Assembly (NCBI RefSeq): GCF_030056795.1
Contig: NZ_JASHKQ010000019.1
Span: forward strand, 1-64,000
From: Rhodococcus sp. IEGM 1381
Lineage (GTDB): Bacteria; Actinomycetota; Actinomycetes; Mycobacteriales; Mycobacteriaceae
Direction: 5' to 3'
Length of the DNA stretch: 64,000 bases
Position numbers and translations under genes: made by a program
Notes under the pieces: model-generated
The model's database searches: none
What the model saw: only the letters and a program-made list of their open reading frames with translations
What the model was told of the DNA's origin: nothing
In this document: positions 8,777 through 17,506 of the stretch, piece after piece
Layout: each line of letters begins with the position of its first letter
Position numbering within the stretch: the first letter of the stretch is position 1

Positions 8777-8804
8777 GCAGATGCCCGCCCCACTGGGCAT
8801 CTGC
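8777..8804. promoter_or_regulatory. Inverted repeat upstream of eccD
   Basis: A perfect 10-8-10 inverted repeat (GCAGATGCCC and GGGCATCTGC) lies 31 bp before the eccD start codon, between eccD and the LLM oxidoreductase gene transcribed towards it. It could be an operator, an RNA hairpin in the eccD leader, or a terminator for the upstream gene without a clear T-run. Confidence 0.4.
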
Positions 8805-8870
8805 GTGCACACCTTACGACATCACTACGACGCGCAATCGTCCTTCACACTGCTCGCGGAGAACTCGCGC

Positions 8871-9860
8871 TCAGGCTGCGACGAGGTTGCTCACCTGTGC
8901 AAGCAACTCGAAGGACCGAAGCCACGATGCTCGATCGGACACCCCGGAGGCGACGATCAGCTCGTCGGCACCCGTGCGCTCGGCGAATCGATCGAGGTAA
9001 TCCTTGACCATGTCCGGAGTACCGACGGCCGAATACTTGGTCATTTTCGCGATCTGTTGTCCTGCCGGCGCTTCGAGAACCATGTCGGCTTCTTCGTCGG
9101 TGAAGGTCCGGCCTCGGCCGAGCAGCAGGCTGACGCGGCTGCGTTTGGTGCGGAGGAACTGCGCCTGCGCGTCGGCGAGCGAATCCGCCGCAATCACGTT
9201 GACACCCACGATCAGGTGCGGCTCGGCCAGCTGTGCCGACGGCCGGAAGTCACGGCGATAGATCGCGACGGCCTGTTCGAGCGCATCGGGTGCGAAGTGC
9301 GAGGCGAAGGCGTAGGGCAATCCGAGTGCTGCGGCGAGTTGAGCACCGAACAACGACGAGCCCAGGATGTAGAGCGGCACCTCGGTACCGGCACCCGGCG
9401 TTGCGTTCACCCCCGGGATCAACGACTCCGTCGACAGGTACCCCTGCAATTCCTGGACGTCCTGGGGAAAACGATCTGCGGACTCCGGATCGCGGCGCAT
9501 GGCGCGCATCGTCACCTGGTCACTGCCAGGGGCGCGGCCCAGGCCGAGGTCGATCCGGCCCGGGTGCAGCGTCGCCAGCGTGCCGAACTGCTCGGCGATG
9601 GTCAGCGGCGCGTGATTGGGGAGCATGATTCCGCCGGACCCGAGCCGGATCCGCTCGGTATGGGCAGCAACGTGGCCGATGAGAACCGACGTAGCGGACG
9701 ACGCGATCGACTTCATGTTGTGGTGCTCGGCGTACCAGATGCGTCGATATCCCCAGTTCTCGGCGTGCTGAGCGAGCGTGACGCTGGCGCCGAAGCTGTC
9801 GCGGACTGATTCTCCCTCGCCCACATGTGCGAGATCGAGGATTGACAGGGGTACGGACAC
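8871..9860 (-). CDS. Luciferase-like (LLM) flavin-dependent oxidoreductase
   Basis: A 329-residue TIM-barrel protein of the bacterial luciferase-like monooxygenase family, group resembling YhbW/MsnO8. Recognisable features are the opening VPLSILDLAHVGEGES, the strand/helix AEHHNMKSIASSATSV, IRLGSGGIMLPNHAPL and GRIDLGLGRAPGSDQ. These proteins use reduced FMN or F420; which one, and the substrate, cannot be read from sequence. I begin at the GTG giving (M)SVPLSILD, the usual N-terminus; the upstream extension is low in similarity. It sits between eccD and eccC, in the same direction as eccD, and has no known role in secretion. Confidence 0.85.
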   Translation of the reverse strand: MSVPLSILDLAHVGEGESVRDSFGASVTLAQHAENWGYRRIWYAEHHNMKSIASSATSVLIGHVAAHTERIRLGSGGIMLPNHAPLTIAEQFGTLATLHPGRIDLGLGRAPGSDQVTMRAMRRDPESADRFPQDVQELQGYLSTESLIPGVNATPGAGTEVPLYILGSSLFGAQLAAALGLPYAFASHFAPDALEQAVAIYRRDFRPSAQLAEPHLIVGVNVIAADSLADAQAQFLRTKRSRVSLLLGRGRTFTDEEADMVLEAPAGQQIAKMTKYSAVGTPDMVKDYLDRFAERTGADELIVASGVSDRASWLRSFELLAQVSNLVAA

Positions 9861-10112
9861 GGTGGGAGCCAGCCTTTCGTTCGTCGAGCGCACGGCAAGA
9901 GGAGCCGCATTGATGTGTAACGGCGTCGGGCGGCGTTCTATTTCTCGCAGCCCCCGCGCGCAGTACAACCCCGATGGCGGAGCGGAGTCGGGCAGGCGCT
10001 CGAAGTGCGCGTGGACCGCCCGGCCTGCGATGCGTTAGCCTGTCGTCCACGTGGCCTCGGGGGGAGGTCGCAGCGAGTGCAGTTGTGGGGGCGCAGCCGT
10101 GGGGGCGGATCG

Positions 10113-13100
10113 ATGAGTACCGTGCGCTTCGTTCGCGGCGCGCGCAGGGCAGTGCCCCGGTCACCGGGCGGTGAGGTCAATCTGCAGCCACCACCCGAGA
10201 TCCCGCGGGCAGTTCCCGGCAATCTGCTGATGAAGTTGATGCCGTTGGTGATGGTCGCGGCGATGGTCGGGATGGTCGCGCTGATGTTCACCTCCGGTGC
10301 GGCGGCCAACCCGATGATGCTGATGTTCCCGGCCATGATGTTGATGTCCATGGTGGGGATGCTCGCGGGCGGCGGCAAGTCCGGTGGAGCACGCACGGCC
10401 GAGGCGAACGAGGACCGCAAGGACTACCTCCGATACCTCGATCAGCTGCGCCGCGACGTCGCCGAGACGGAGCGTGCACAGCGCAGGGCCCTCGAATGGA
10501 GCCACCCGGCACCCGAAACCCTGTGGTCGGTTGCCGGAACGGAGCGAATGTGGGAGCGGCGACAGTCGGATCCCGATTTCGCTCACGTACGGGTCGGCCG
10601 CGGTGATCAAAGGCTGGCCACCCGTCTGGTGCCGCCCGAGACAGGGCCGGTGGAGGAGCTCGAGCCCGTGTCTGCGGTGTCGCTACGCCGTTTCGTGCGG
10701 GCTCATTCGGTGGTGTCCGCGCTGCCGACGGCGGTGTCGCTGAGGGGTTTTGCTGCGCTGTCGATAGCAGGCGATCGCGACTGCGCCCGAGCGATGGTGC
10801 GAGCAATGTTGGCCTCGCTGTGCAGCTTTCATGGCCCCGACCACGTTGCGGTCGCGATCGTCTGCGGTCCGGACACCGTGGAGCAATGGGAGTGGACCAA
10901 GTGGCTTCCGCACACGCAGCACGACGCTCTGCGAGACGTCGCCGGGTCGGCTCGGATGATCTTCGGGAGCTTTCTCGAACTCGAGAGCGCGCTGGGCGAT
11001 GTGCTTGCCTTGCGAAATCGGTTTGCACGCGGGGCAGTTCCGGTCGCCGGTGTCGTTCAGCTGGTGATAGTGGTGGACGGCGGACTTCTCGACAACAGGT
11101 CGACCGACCTCACCGACACGGGCCTCGATTCCGTCACGATCATCGACTTGTCCGGTCTCTGCCCCAGACTCGCTGCGTCGCGCGGTCTCCAGTTGTTCGC
11201 CGAGAACGGATCTATCGGTGCGGTGAGCGGGACCGCGGTCGAGGTATTCGCCGTCGCGGATTCGATGAGTACCACCCAGGCACACGCCGTGGCCAGACGT
11301 CTGTCGCCGTTTCGCGCACCGTCCGCGTCGTCGGTGGTCGATGCCACCGGCGACGACGGGGTGCGGGTCTCGGGATGGAACAGTCTGGTCGGCATTGCCG
11401 ATGTCGGTGCCCTCGATACGGATCTGGCCTGGACGATGCGTCGCGGCCGCGACAGACTGCGGGTGCCCATAGGTGTTGCACCCGACGGTAGCGCGGTGGA
11501 GATCGATCTGAAGGAGTCGGCCGAGAACGGTATGGGTCCGCACGGATTATGTATCGGGGCAACGGGTTCCGGGAAATCGGAGTTCCTCCGCACGCTGGTG
11601 CTCGGATTGGTGGCGACGCACTCGCCCGAGCAACTGAACTTGGTGCTCGTCGACTTCAAGGGCGGAGCGACGTTCGCAGGCCTCGAATCTGCACCACATG
11701 TCGCCGCGGTGATCACCAACCTCTCGGAAGATCTGGCGCTGGTGGATCGAATGCGCGACGCGTTGGCCGGCGAGATGAACCGTCGGCAGGAGTTGTTGCG
11801 CTCGGCCGGAAACTTCGCGAACGTCTCGGACTACGAGAAGGCGCGCGCCGCGGGGGCGGATCTGGCACCGATGCCCGCTCTGTTCGTGGTGGTCGACGAA
11901 TTTTCGGAGCTGCTCAGTCAGCAGCCGGAATTCGCCGAGTTGTTCGTTGCGATCGGCAGGCTCGGACGTTCACTGCATATGCATTTGCTCCTGGCCAGTC
12001 AGCGCCTCGAAGAGGGAAAACTGCGCGGGTTGGACAGTCACCTGTCGTACCGGATCGGCTTGAAGACGTTCTCCGCGAACGAGTCCCGCTCGGTGCTCGG
12101 CGTTCCCGACGCTTACCACCTTCCTGCGCAACCCGGTGCGGGCTACCTCAAGTGCGATTCTGCCGAAATCGTCAGGTTTGCGGCAGCGTACGTCTCCGGC
12201 CCCTACGAGCCGCCACGGCCGAGTGCCGGTGCACGGGCTGTGCTGGGAGCCGACGTCAGACCGAGGCCGTTCACTGCCTATGCGGTGCCACTCGATTCCA
12301 CCGATGTCGGCCGTAACGAGGCCGCGCAGGCTCCCGTGGACGAACCGGAGCCAGTCGAGTTCGAGAACACCGGCGCAACAGTGCTCGATGTGGTCGTCGG
12401 ACGAATACGCGGGCGTGGGATGCCGGCTCACGAAGTGTGGTTGCCGCCGCTGGACACTGCGCCCACGTTGATGCAGTTGCTGCCCGAGTCGGTCCTGACC
12501 GAGCGCATCGATCCACGTTCGGGCCTGCGTGCTCCGATCGGAATCATCGACCGGCCGTTCGATCAGCGCCGGGATCTGCTGACTGTCGATCTCTCCGGTG
12601 CAGCAGGTCACGTCGCTATCGTCGGAGCCCCGCAATCGGGGAAGTCGACGGCTCTTCGGTCGTTGATCCTGGCGCTGGCCATGACGCATTCACCCGCGCA
12701 GATCCAGTTCTACTGCTTGGATTTCGGTGGCGGAACGTTGGCCGGTCTGGCCGATCTTCCGCACGTCGGATCGGTTGCCAACAGGCTGGACGTCGATCGG
12801 GTTCGGCGGACCGTGGCCGAGGTTGCGGGCGTCGTGCGGCAGCGGGAAAAAACCTTCCGTGATCGCGGAATCGACTCGATGGCGGAGTTCCGGCGTCGAC
12901 GTGCGACTCAGCCCGTCGATCCCGATGATCGGTTCGGGGACGTCTTTCTCGTCATCGACGGGTGGCCGTCCATCAGATCCGACTTCGAGACCCTGGAACA
13001 GTCGATCGCCACCTTGGCCACCCAGGGCCTCGCCTTCGGTCTGCATCTGATCCTCACGGCGTCGCGATGGGCCGAAGTTCGGCCTGCGACAAAAGATCTG

Positions 13101-14111
13101 ATCGGCACCCGATTGGAATTGCGCCTCGGTGATCCGTCGGATTCGGACATGGGCCGTGCGAAGGCGGCGAGTGTTCCGGAAGGTCGGCCCGGCCGGGGTA
13201 TGACCAGGGAAGGACTGCACATGTCGATTGCGCTTCCGCGAGTGGACCAGCGCAGTTCCGTCGACGATCTGTCCCGCGCTGTCGGTGAGTCGGTCGCTGC
13301 GATCTCCGCGGCATCGACGGGAACCCCTGCGCCGCCGGTTCGGATGCTGCCGGAGTTGCTCGAACGGACGGCGATTCTTGCTCAGCTCGGCGATGCGTGG
13401 CCTCGAACTCGTGGCGGCACTCCGGAACTCGGAGTTCCGATCGGTATCGACGAGGCCGAGTTGGCGCCGGTGGTGCTCGATTTCGCAGAGAATCCGCACT
13501 TCGTGGTGTTCGGCGACAGCGAGTGCGGCAAGACGTCTCTGCTGCGCGGGATCTGTCGATCGCTCACCCTGGCCAATTCATCCGATCGGGTCAAGATCAT
13601 CGTGGCGGACTATCGCCGAACTCTGCTCGGAACAGTCGATTCCGATCATCTTGCGGGCTACGCGGCCTCGCAGGCGACTCTGACGAGCATGATCGTCGAC
13701 CTCGCCGGTCGTATGAGCGACCGCATGCCGGGCTCCGATGTGACCCAACAACAGCTTCGCGACCGGTCCTGGTGGGACGGTCCAGAGGTGTTCGTCGTCG
13801 TCGACGACTACGACCTGGTGGCCACATCGTCGGGAAACCCCCTGGCGCCGTTGGTGGAACACCTTCCGCACGCACGAGACATCGGGCTGCACGTCATCGT
13901 GGCGCGCCGCTCGGGCGGCGCAGGACGGGCACTGTTCGACCCGGTCATCGGGCGGCTACGCGATCTGGTGACACCGGGTCTTGTGATGAGCGGAAGCCGC
14001 GACGAGGGGAACCTGCTCGGGACTGTACGGCCCAGTGCCATGCCGCCCGGACGCGGCGTGTTCGTCAATCGCTCCGGTCAGGCTCTCGTCCAGCTCGGGC
14101 ATTCCAGTTGA
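10113..14111 (+). CDS. eccC: Type VII secretion FtsK/SpoIIIE ATPase EccC
   Basis: EccC is the motor of the ESX machine and recognises the substrates. The 1332-residue protein has two N-terminal membrane helices (LMPLVMVAAMVGMVALMF and the following MLMFPAMMLMSMVGMLA) and three FtsK/SpoIIIE ATPase domains. Walker A motifs are GATGSGKSE (about residue 482), GAPQSGKST (838) and GDSECGKTS (1134); Walker B-like strands include LVLVDFKGGA and VVVDEFSELL. A single-chain EccC is normal for ESX-4; other ESX systems split it. The ATG follows a G-rich site. It is divergent from the LLM gene and coupled to the next gene through a 4-bp overlap. Confidence 0.96.
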   Translation: MSTVRFVRGARRAVPRSPGGEVNLQPPPEIPRAVPGNLLMKLMPLVMVAAMVGMVALMFTSGAAANPMMLMFPAMMLMSMVGMLAGGGKSGGARTAEANEDRKDYLRYLDQLRRDVAETERAQRRALEWSHPAPETLWSVAGTERMWERRQSDPDFAHVRVGRGDQRLATRLVPPETGPVEELEPVSAVSLRRFVRAHSVVSALPTAVSLRGFAALSIAGDRDCARAMVRAMLASLCSFHGPDHVAVAIVCGPDTVEQWEWTKWLPHTQHDALRDVAGSARMIFGSFLELESALGDVLALRNRFARGAVPVAGVVQLVIVVDGGLLDNRSTDLTDTGLDSVTIIDLSGLCPRLAASRGLQLFAENGSIGAVSGTAVEVFAVADSMSTTQAHAVARRLSPFRAPSASSVVDATGDDGVRVSGWNSLVGIADVGALDTDLAWTMRRGRDRLRVPIGVAPDGSAVEIDLKESAENGMGPHGLCIGATGSGKSEFLRTLVLGLVATHSPEQLNLVLVDFKGGATFAGLESAPHVAAVITNLSEDLALVDRMRDALAGEMNRRQELLRSAGNFANVSDYEKARAAGADLAPMPALFVVVDEFSELLSQQPEFAELFVAIGRLGRSLHMHLLLASQRLEEGKLRGLDSHLSYRIGLKTFSANESRSVLGVPDAYHLPAQPGAGYLKCDSAEIVRFAAAYVSGPYEPPRPSAGARAVLGADVRPRPFTAYAVPLDSTDVGRNEAAQAPVDEPEPVEFENTGATVLDVVVGRIRGRGMPAHEVWLPPLDTAPTLMQLLPESVLTERIDPRSGLRAPIGIIDRPFDQRRDLLTVDLSGAAGHVAIVGAPQSGKSTALRSLILALAMTHSPAQIQFYCLDFGGGTLAGLADLPHVGSVANRLDVDRVRRTVAEVAGVVRQREKTFRDRGIDSMAEFRRRRATQPVDPDDRFGDVFLVIDGWPSIRSDFETLEQSIATLATQGLAFGLHLILTASRWAEVRPATKDLIGTRLELRLGDPSDSDMGRAKAASVPEGRPGRGMTREGLHMSIALPRVDQRSSVDDLSRAVGESVAAISAASTGTPAPPVRMLPELLERTAILAQLGDAWPRTRGGTPELGVPIGIDEAELAPVVLDFAENPHFVVFGDSECGKTSLLRGICRSLTLANSSDRVKIIVADYRRTLLGTVDSDHLAGYAASQATLTSMIVDLAGRMSDRMPGSDVTQQQLRDRSWWDGPEVFVVVDDYDLVATSSGNPLAPLVEHLPHARDIGLHVIVARRSGGAGRALFDPVIGRLRDLVTPGLVMSGSRDEGNLLGTVRPSAMPPGRGVFVNRSGQALVQLGHSS

Positions 14112-15565
14112 CCGACTCGTGGCGCTATGCGGCAGTGCATCTGGGGTACACCGAGATCTCGGTCGTCGCGACGGGCGGCCCGCTCGAGGGACCGCGAGAG
14201 AGCGTCGGCTCGGCATGCGCCACGGCCGACGGTGGCCGCCTCGTGTTCGGTCGTGCCGACGCGGCTGGGGAGATACCGCCCCTGCTGTGTGTCGACGACC
14301 CGTACATCGCGGTGGGAACCTCGGTGTGGAACCGAGGCGAAGTGCTGCACGGGATCGTGTGGTCGGCACTGCAGAGCGCCGGGGTGCACGACCGACTCGA
14401 TGTACTCGAGATCGCGTATCCGTCGACCTGGGGTGACGAACGGACGGGCTTCCTTCGCGCGACGTTCACGGCATCGGCGAACGAGGTGGTGCTCGTGGAG
14501 ACGGCCGCGGCCGCGATCGAGTCGTCGGGTGAACGTGCGCCGTCCGCCGCGATCGTCGTCGAAGTGGGTGCTCTGGACACGTCCGTGCTCGTCATCGACG
14601 CGTCGGGGGCGCACGGCGGTGACACCGGTGCCGTCGTCCCCTTCGGTGCAGGCGATGACGAGGCCTGGCGTCAAGCGGTCGGTGACTACGTTCGTTCGTC
14701 GGTCCCGCACTGCCCGGACGATGTATTCGTGGTGGCGCCGCCGAACGGTGGAGCCGAACTCGTCGTCGATCGCAGCAACAGGTGGCTGACCGGACTCGAT
14801 ATCGCCAGGTCGTTGTATCGGCGGGCCGGCGCGGATCTCGATCCGGCACCGTCCGCCCGTGCCGCGACGACTCGGTCGGCGGCGTGGCTCGACGACGTCA
14901 CCGTGCCGTCCCCTCGGCGGAATCCGGCCTTCTCTCGAATCGCAATCGCGGTCGGAGTCGCGGTTGCCGTCGTATCGGTATGTGCCGCGGTATTTTTCGT
15001 CTCCAACCCGACCGAGGAGGTCGAAACCGCAGCAGCGCAGCCATTTTCGCCGATCATGCCCCCGAGTAGCAGTACGCCGGTGTCTGCCGTCGATGCGGCA
15101 CAAGCGACCCCGTCGACGGATGCACCTCTGCCGGTTCGAACGGTGACGTTCGTATCGGGACGTGCCTCGATGCGTCTGCCGGCCACCTGGACGAGGCTGG
15201 ACGACCCGGACCGGCTGGTGTTGATTCCGTCGATACCTCCCGACCGGCGCATCGTCGTCACGGTGGCGGACCTGACACCGGGTTCGACGCAGGAACAGGT
15301 GGCTGCGGAGCTCCGGACGGCCGTCGATGCCCGTGGCCCGGATTCCACTGTCGGGTCGCTCGAACCCGTCCGTGATTTCGGTAGTCGGGTCGGGATCGCC
15401 TACACGGAGACGCCCATCGACGATTCGACGGTGCTCTGGCGCGTGTTCGTCGAGTCCGATCTGCAGGTCAGTATCGGTTGCCAGTTCGAGGGCGACGACT
15501 CGACCGTGATCGACGCCGAATGCGACATGGCCACACAGAGCCTGGAGATCGTCCCGGCGTCGTGA
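14108..15565 (+). CDS. Type VII secretion-associated protein, Rv3446c type
   Basis: This matches the position and layout of Rv3446c in the ESX-4 locus. The TTG start overlaps the eccC stop (TTGA), giving 485 residues. Residues 1-260 look like a degenerate actin/Hsp70-type fold: a first strand VHLGYTEISVV, a probable phosphate-2 strand VVEVGALDTSVLVID, and VFVVAPPNGGAELV. A membrane helix at about 278-300 is followed by a Pro/Ser/Thr linker and an extracytoplasmic domain (SMRLPATWTRLDD, then a conserved-looking GCQFEGDD) with two Cys. Its biochemical role is not established. It may link ATP state in the cytosol to the secretion complex, but that is inference. Confidence 0.8.
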   Translation: MTDSWRYAAVHLGYTEISVVATGGPLEGPRESVGSACATADGGRLVFGRADAAGEIPPLLCVDDPYIAVGTSVWNRGEVLHGIVWSALQSAGVHDRLDVLEIAYPSTWGDERTGFLRATFTASANEVVLVETAAAAIESSGERAPSAAIVVEVGALDTSVLVIDASGAHGGDTGAVVPFGAGDDEAWRQAVGDYVRSSVPHCPDDVFVVAPPNGGAELVVDRSNRWLTGLDIARSLYRRAGADLDPAPSARAATTRSAAWLDDVTVPSPRRNPAFSRIAIAVGVAVAVVSVCAAVFFVSNPTEEVETAAAQPFSPIMPPSSSTPVSAVDAAQATPSTDAPLPVRTVTFVSGRASMRLPATWTRLDDPDRLVLIPSIPPDRRIVVTVADLTPGSTQEQVAAELRTAVDARGPDSTVGSLEPVRDFGSRVGIAYTETPIDDSTVLWRVFVESDLQVSIGCQFEGDDSTVIDAECDMATQSLEIVPAS

Positions 15566-15673
15566 GAACCGACCACAGTTTTTCGAGTGCAGCCGGAACC
15601 GAACCGAGGGGTTGCTGCGTCCAAGGAGATGTAGGGGAGTGAGCAGGCCGGACAAGGCCTCTCGGTCGAACAG

Positions 15674-15696
15674 CACGTGCGCCGCGGGCGCACGTG
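15674..15696 (+). promoter_or_regulatory. Stem-loop in the leader of the WXG100 genes
   Basis: A perfect 10-3-10 inverted repeat (CACGTGCGCC-GCG-GGCGCACGTG) lies 28 bp before the first esx start. No T-run follows, so it is less likely a terminator than an mRNA-stabilising or processing hairpin separating the esx genes from the long eccC transcript. Confidence 0.45.
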
Positions 15697-15724
15697 ATTC
15701 GAGTAACGAGTACAAGGAGTCGAA

Positions 15725-16090
15725 GTGGGATATCCAGGGGGACCGGAATCTACGGGTTCGTCGAACGGCGTCACAGTCACACCGCAGGAGCTCGTCGCTG
15801 CCGGGGCCACGATCGAGGGGCTGAGCGTCTCGATCAACGCGTCCAATTCAGCGGTTCGCTCCATCGTCGAACAGACCGCTGAGGCTTGGGTCGGCAAGGC
15901 AGGCAAGTCGTTTCAGGACGTCATGGCGCAGTGGGACACCAGCGCACAGAAGATGCGCAGCGCGCTGGAACAGATCTCCGCGGACATCAAGACCAATGGC
16001 CACGGCTACTCCGACGCCGACGACGACAACGTGTCGGCCGTCAACCAGGTTGCCGGGTCCCTGAACTCGGGCCTGTCCTCCTTCAAGTAA
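15725..16090 (+). CDS. esxU: WXG100-family protein, EsxU-like
   Basis: A small secreted WXG100 protein that would pair with the next gene's product as a helical-hairpin heterodimer. The 121-residue sequence carries the WxG turn as W55-V-G57 in EAWVGKAGKSFQ and a C-terminal YxxxD motif, Y95-SDA-D99, the general type VII secretion signal that docks on EccC. The first 18 residues are a Gly/Ser-rich extension not usual in the family. The start is GTG after an AAGGAG site. Order eccC, Rv3446c-like, then two esx genes, then rplM matches ESX-4. Confidence 0.88.
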   Translation: MGYPGGPESTGSSNGVTVTPQELVAAGATIEGLSVSINASNSAVRSIVEQTAEAWVGKAGKSFQDVMAQWDTSAQKMRSALEQISADIKTNGHGYSDADDDNVSAVNQVAGSLNSGLSSFK

Positions 16091-16155
16091 CCCTCGCATT
16101 CGGTGACCACGAGACAAACCACACGACCGAGCTCGACCAAGGAGACTGATTCGAC

Positions 16156-16437
16156 ATGAAATACGACTTCGCGCAGATCGCGGCGTTGACCGAGGCGATG
16201 AACAAGCAGGCGAACGTGACCAAGGACCTCCTCGGGGACGTGGACAGTACTGCGAAGCGACTCTACGAATCGTGGGAGGGGGACGCGATGACGTCCTACT
16301 ACGAGCTTCAGCGCCAGTGGAATTCCGCATCCGACGAGCTCAATCTCATTCTGTCGAGCCTGGTCGCGGCCGCCCGCACCGGTGGCGAGACCATGCACGG
16401 CGTCGAGATGGCCAACAAAGCACGAATGGCTCGCTGA
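16156..16437 (+). CDS. esxT: WXG100-family protein, EsxT-like
   Basis: The second member of the WXG100 pair, 93 residues. The WxG turn is W40-E-G42 in ESWEGDAMTSYYE, flanked by two predicted amphipathic helices. There is no YxxxD/E motif at its C-terminus (VEMANKARMAR), so the complex is probably exported on the partner's signal, as in other ESX heterodimers. The ATG follows an AAGGAG site 8-9 nt upstream. A 65-bp gap separates it from the EsxU-like gene, and a strong terminator follows. Confidence 0.9.
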   Translation: MKYDFAQIAALTEAMNKQANVTKDLLGDVDSTAKRLYESWEGDAMTSYYELQRQWNSASDELNLILSSLVAAARTGGETMHGVEMANKARMAR

Positions 16438-16474
16438 CTTTCTCGACGTGCAGGTGAGATGTACGGCAAGAGGT

Positions 16475-16515
16475 ATCTGCCCCGACCGAGAAATTCGGTC
16501 GGGGCAGATGCCGTT
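16475..16515 (+). terminator. Intrinsic terminator after the WXG100 genes
   Basis: A perfect 15-bp stem (ATCTGCCCCGACCGA pairing with TCGGTCGGGGCAGAT, 5-nt loop) is followed by GCCGTTTCT. It closes the ESX-4 operon and precedes the DksA-like gene. Confidence 0.85.
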
Positions 16516-16550
16516 TCTCGGCGTGCGAGCCCACCTCGGGGTCTACTGGT

Positions 16551-16895
16551 GTGGTGACGGATTTCGGAGCAGCACTCGAGGCCGAGCGGTCTCGTTCCGA
16601 ACATCGACTCGAGTCCCTGCGGGACGAACTGGCGTCGGTGATCGAAGGATCGCGGTGGACCACCGACGATGACGAACACGATCCGGAAGGGTCGACGATC
16701 GCGTTCGAGCGAGCGAAGATCGCGGCACTGATCGACGACACCGAGTCCGAGATGCGCGAGATCGACGCGGCGGATTCGCGGCTCGCCGCCGGGACGTACG
16801 GTATGTGCGACAGGTGCGGGACCGAGATCCCGGCGATCAGGCTCGAGGCACTTCCGGCCGCCCGCCGGTGCGTGCAGTGCGTGCGTCTGCGCTGA
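16551..16895 (+). CDS. TraR/DksA-type zinc-finger protein
   Basis: A 114-residue protein with a DksA/TraR-type C4 zinc finger at the C-terminus: C86-DR-C89 and C107-VQ-C110, with the family spacer GTEIPAIRLEALP. The N-terminal 75 residues are acidic and helical, probably a coiled coil. DksA relatives bind the secondary channel of RNA polymerase, but the acidic tip residues needed for that cannot be judged here, so a transcription role is only inferred. The start is one of two consecutive GTG codons. It sits alone between the ESX-4 terminator and the rplM promoter. Confidence 0.75.
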   Translation: MVTDFGAALEAERSRSEHRLESLRDELASVIEGSRWTTDDDEHDPEGSTIAFERAKIAALIDDTESEMREIDAADSRLAAGTYGMCDRCGTEIPAIRLEALPAARRCVQCVRLR

Positions 16896-16902
16896 GACGT
16901 TT

Positions 16903-16931
16903 TTGACCTGGGGGACCACTGCCGGTATCGT
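16903..16931 (+). promoter_or_regulatory. Housekeeping promoter for rplM-rpsI
   Basis: TTGACC and TATCGT are separated by 17 bp, close to the sigma-70-type consensus. They lie about 130 bp before rplM, just after the DksA-like stop codon, leaving a leader of roughly 125 nt. Confidence 0.7.
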
Positions 16932-17062
16932 CTCCCGTTGGCGTGTATGGGCTCGCCGCGCACTCTTGTGCGTGTCGAGCTCTTGTCCTCGGGTCTCAAC
17001 TGGCCGCCGAGGGCATCCACTCGTCTTGGCCAGCAGCGACATCATGAAGACAGGAATTTTCT

Positions 17063-17506
17063 GTGTCTACTTACGCCCCGAAGGCCGGGGACACCACCCG
17101 GACGTGGCATGTGATCGACGCCACGGACGTCGTGCTCGGACGCCTCGCCGTCCAGGCTGCGACTCTGCTCCGCGGTAAGCACAAGCCCACCTACGCACCC
17201 AACGTCGACGGTGGCGACTTCGTCGTCATCATCAACGCCGAGAAGGTTGCCATCAGCGGCAACAAGCTCGACGGCAAGTTCCACCACCACCACTCCGGCC
17301 ACCCGGGCGGTCTGAAGTCGCGCTCCACCCGCCAGGTGCTCGAGAACAACCCCGATCGTCTGGTGGAGAAGGCCGTTGTCGGCATGATCCCCAAGAACAA
17401 GCTCGGTAATGCCATCGCGGGCAAGCTGAAGGTCTACGCGGGCCCCAATCACCCGCATGCCGCCCAGCAGCCCGTTCCGTTCGAGATCAAGCAGGTGTCC
17501 CAGTGA
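17063..17506 (+). CDS. rplM: 50S ribosomal protein L13
   Basis: L13, an early-assembly protein of the large subunit, 147 residues. The signature runs from TWHVIDATDVVLGRLA through ATLLRGKHKPTYAPN and ends with HPHAAQQPVPFE. The GTG start is preceded by an AGGAA site. It overlaps rpsI by 4 bp (GTGA), so the two ribosomal proteins are translationally coupled, as in nearly all bacteria. The long leader could carry autoregulation by L13 or S9, but I see no specific structure that proves it. Confidence 0.97.
   Translation: MSTYAPKAGDTTRTWHVIDATDVVLGRLAVQAATLLRGKHKPTYAPNVDGGDFVVIINAEKVAISGNKLDGKFHHHHSGHPGGLKSRSTRQVLENNPDRLVEKAVVGMIPKNKLGNAIAGKLKVYAGPNHPHAAQQPVPFEIKQVSQ

Noticed and set aside
7115..8812. 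Open frame continuous with mycP that would make a 1028-residue protein
   Set aside because: The upstream part overlaps eccD in another frame on the same strand, is Arg/Gly/Ser-rich with no family motifs, and mycP has a good signal peptide just after a coupled GTG.
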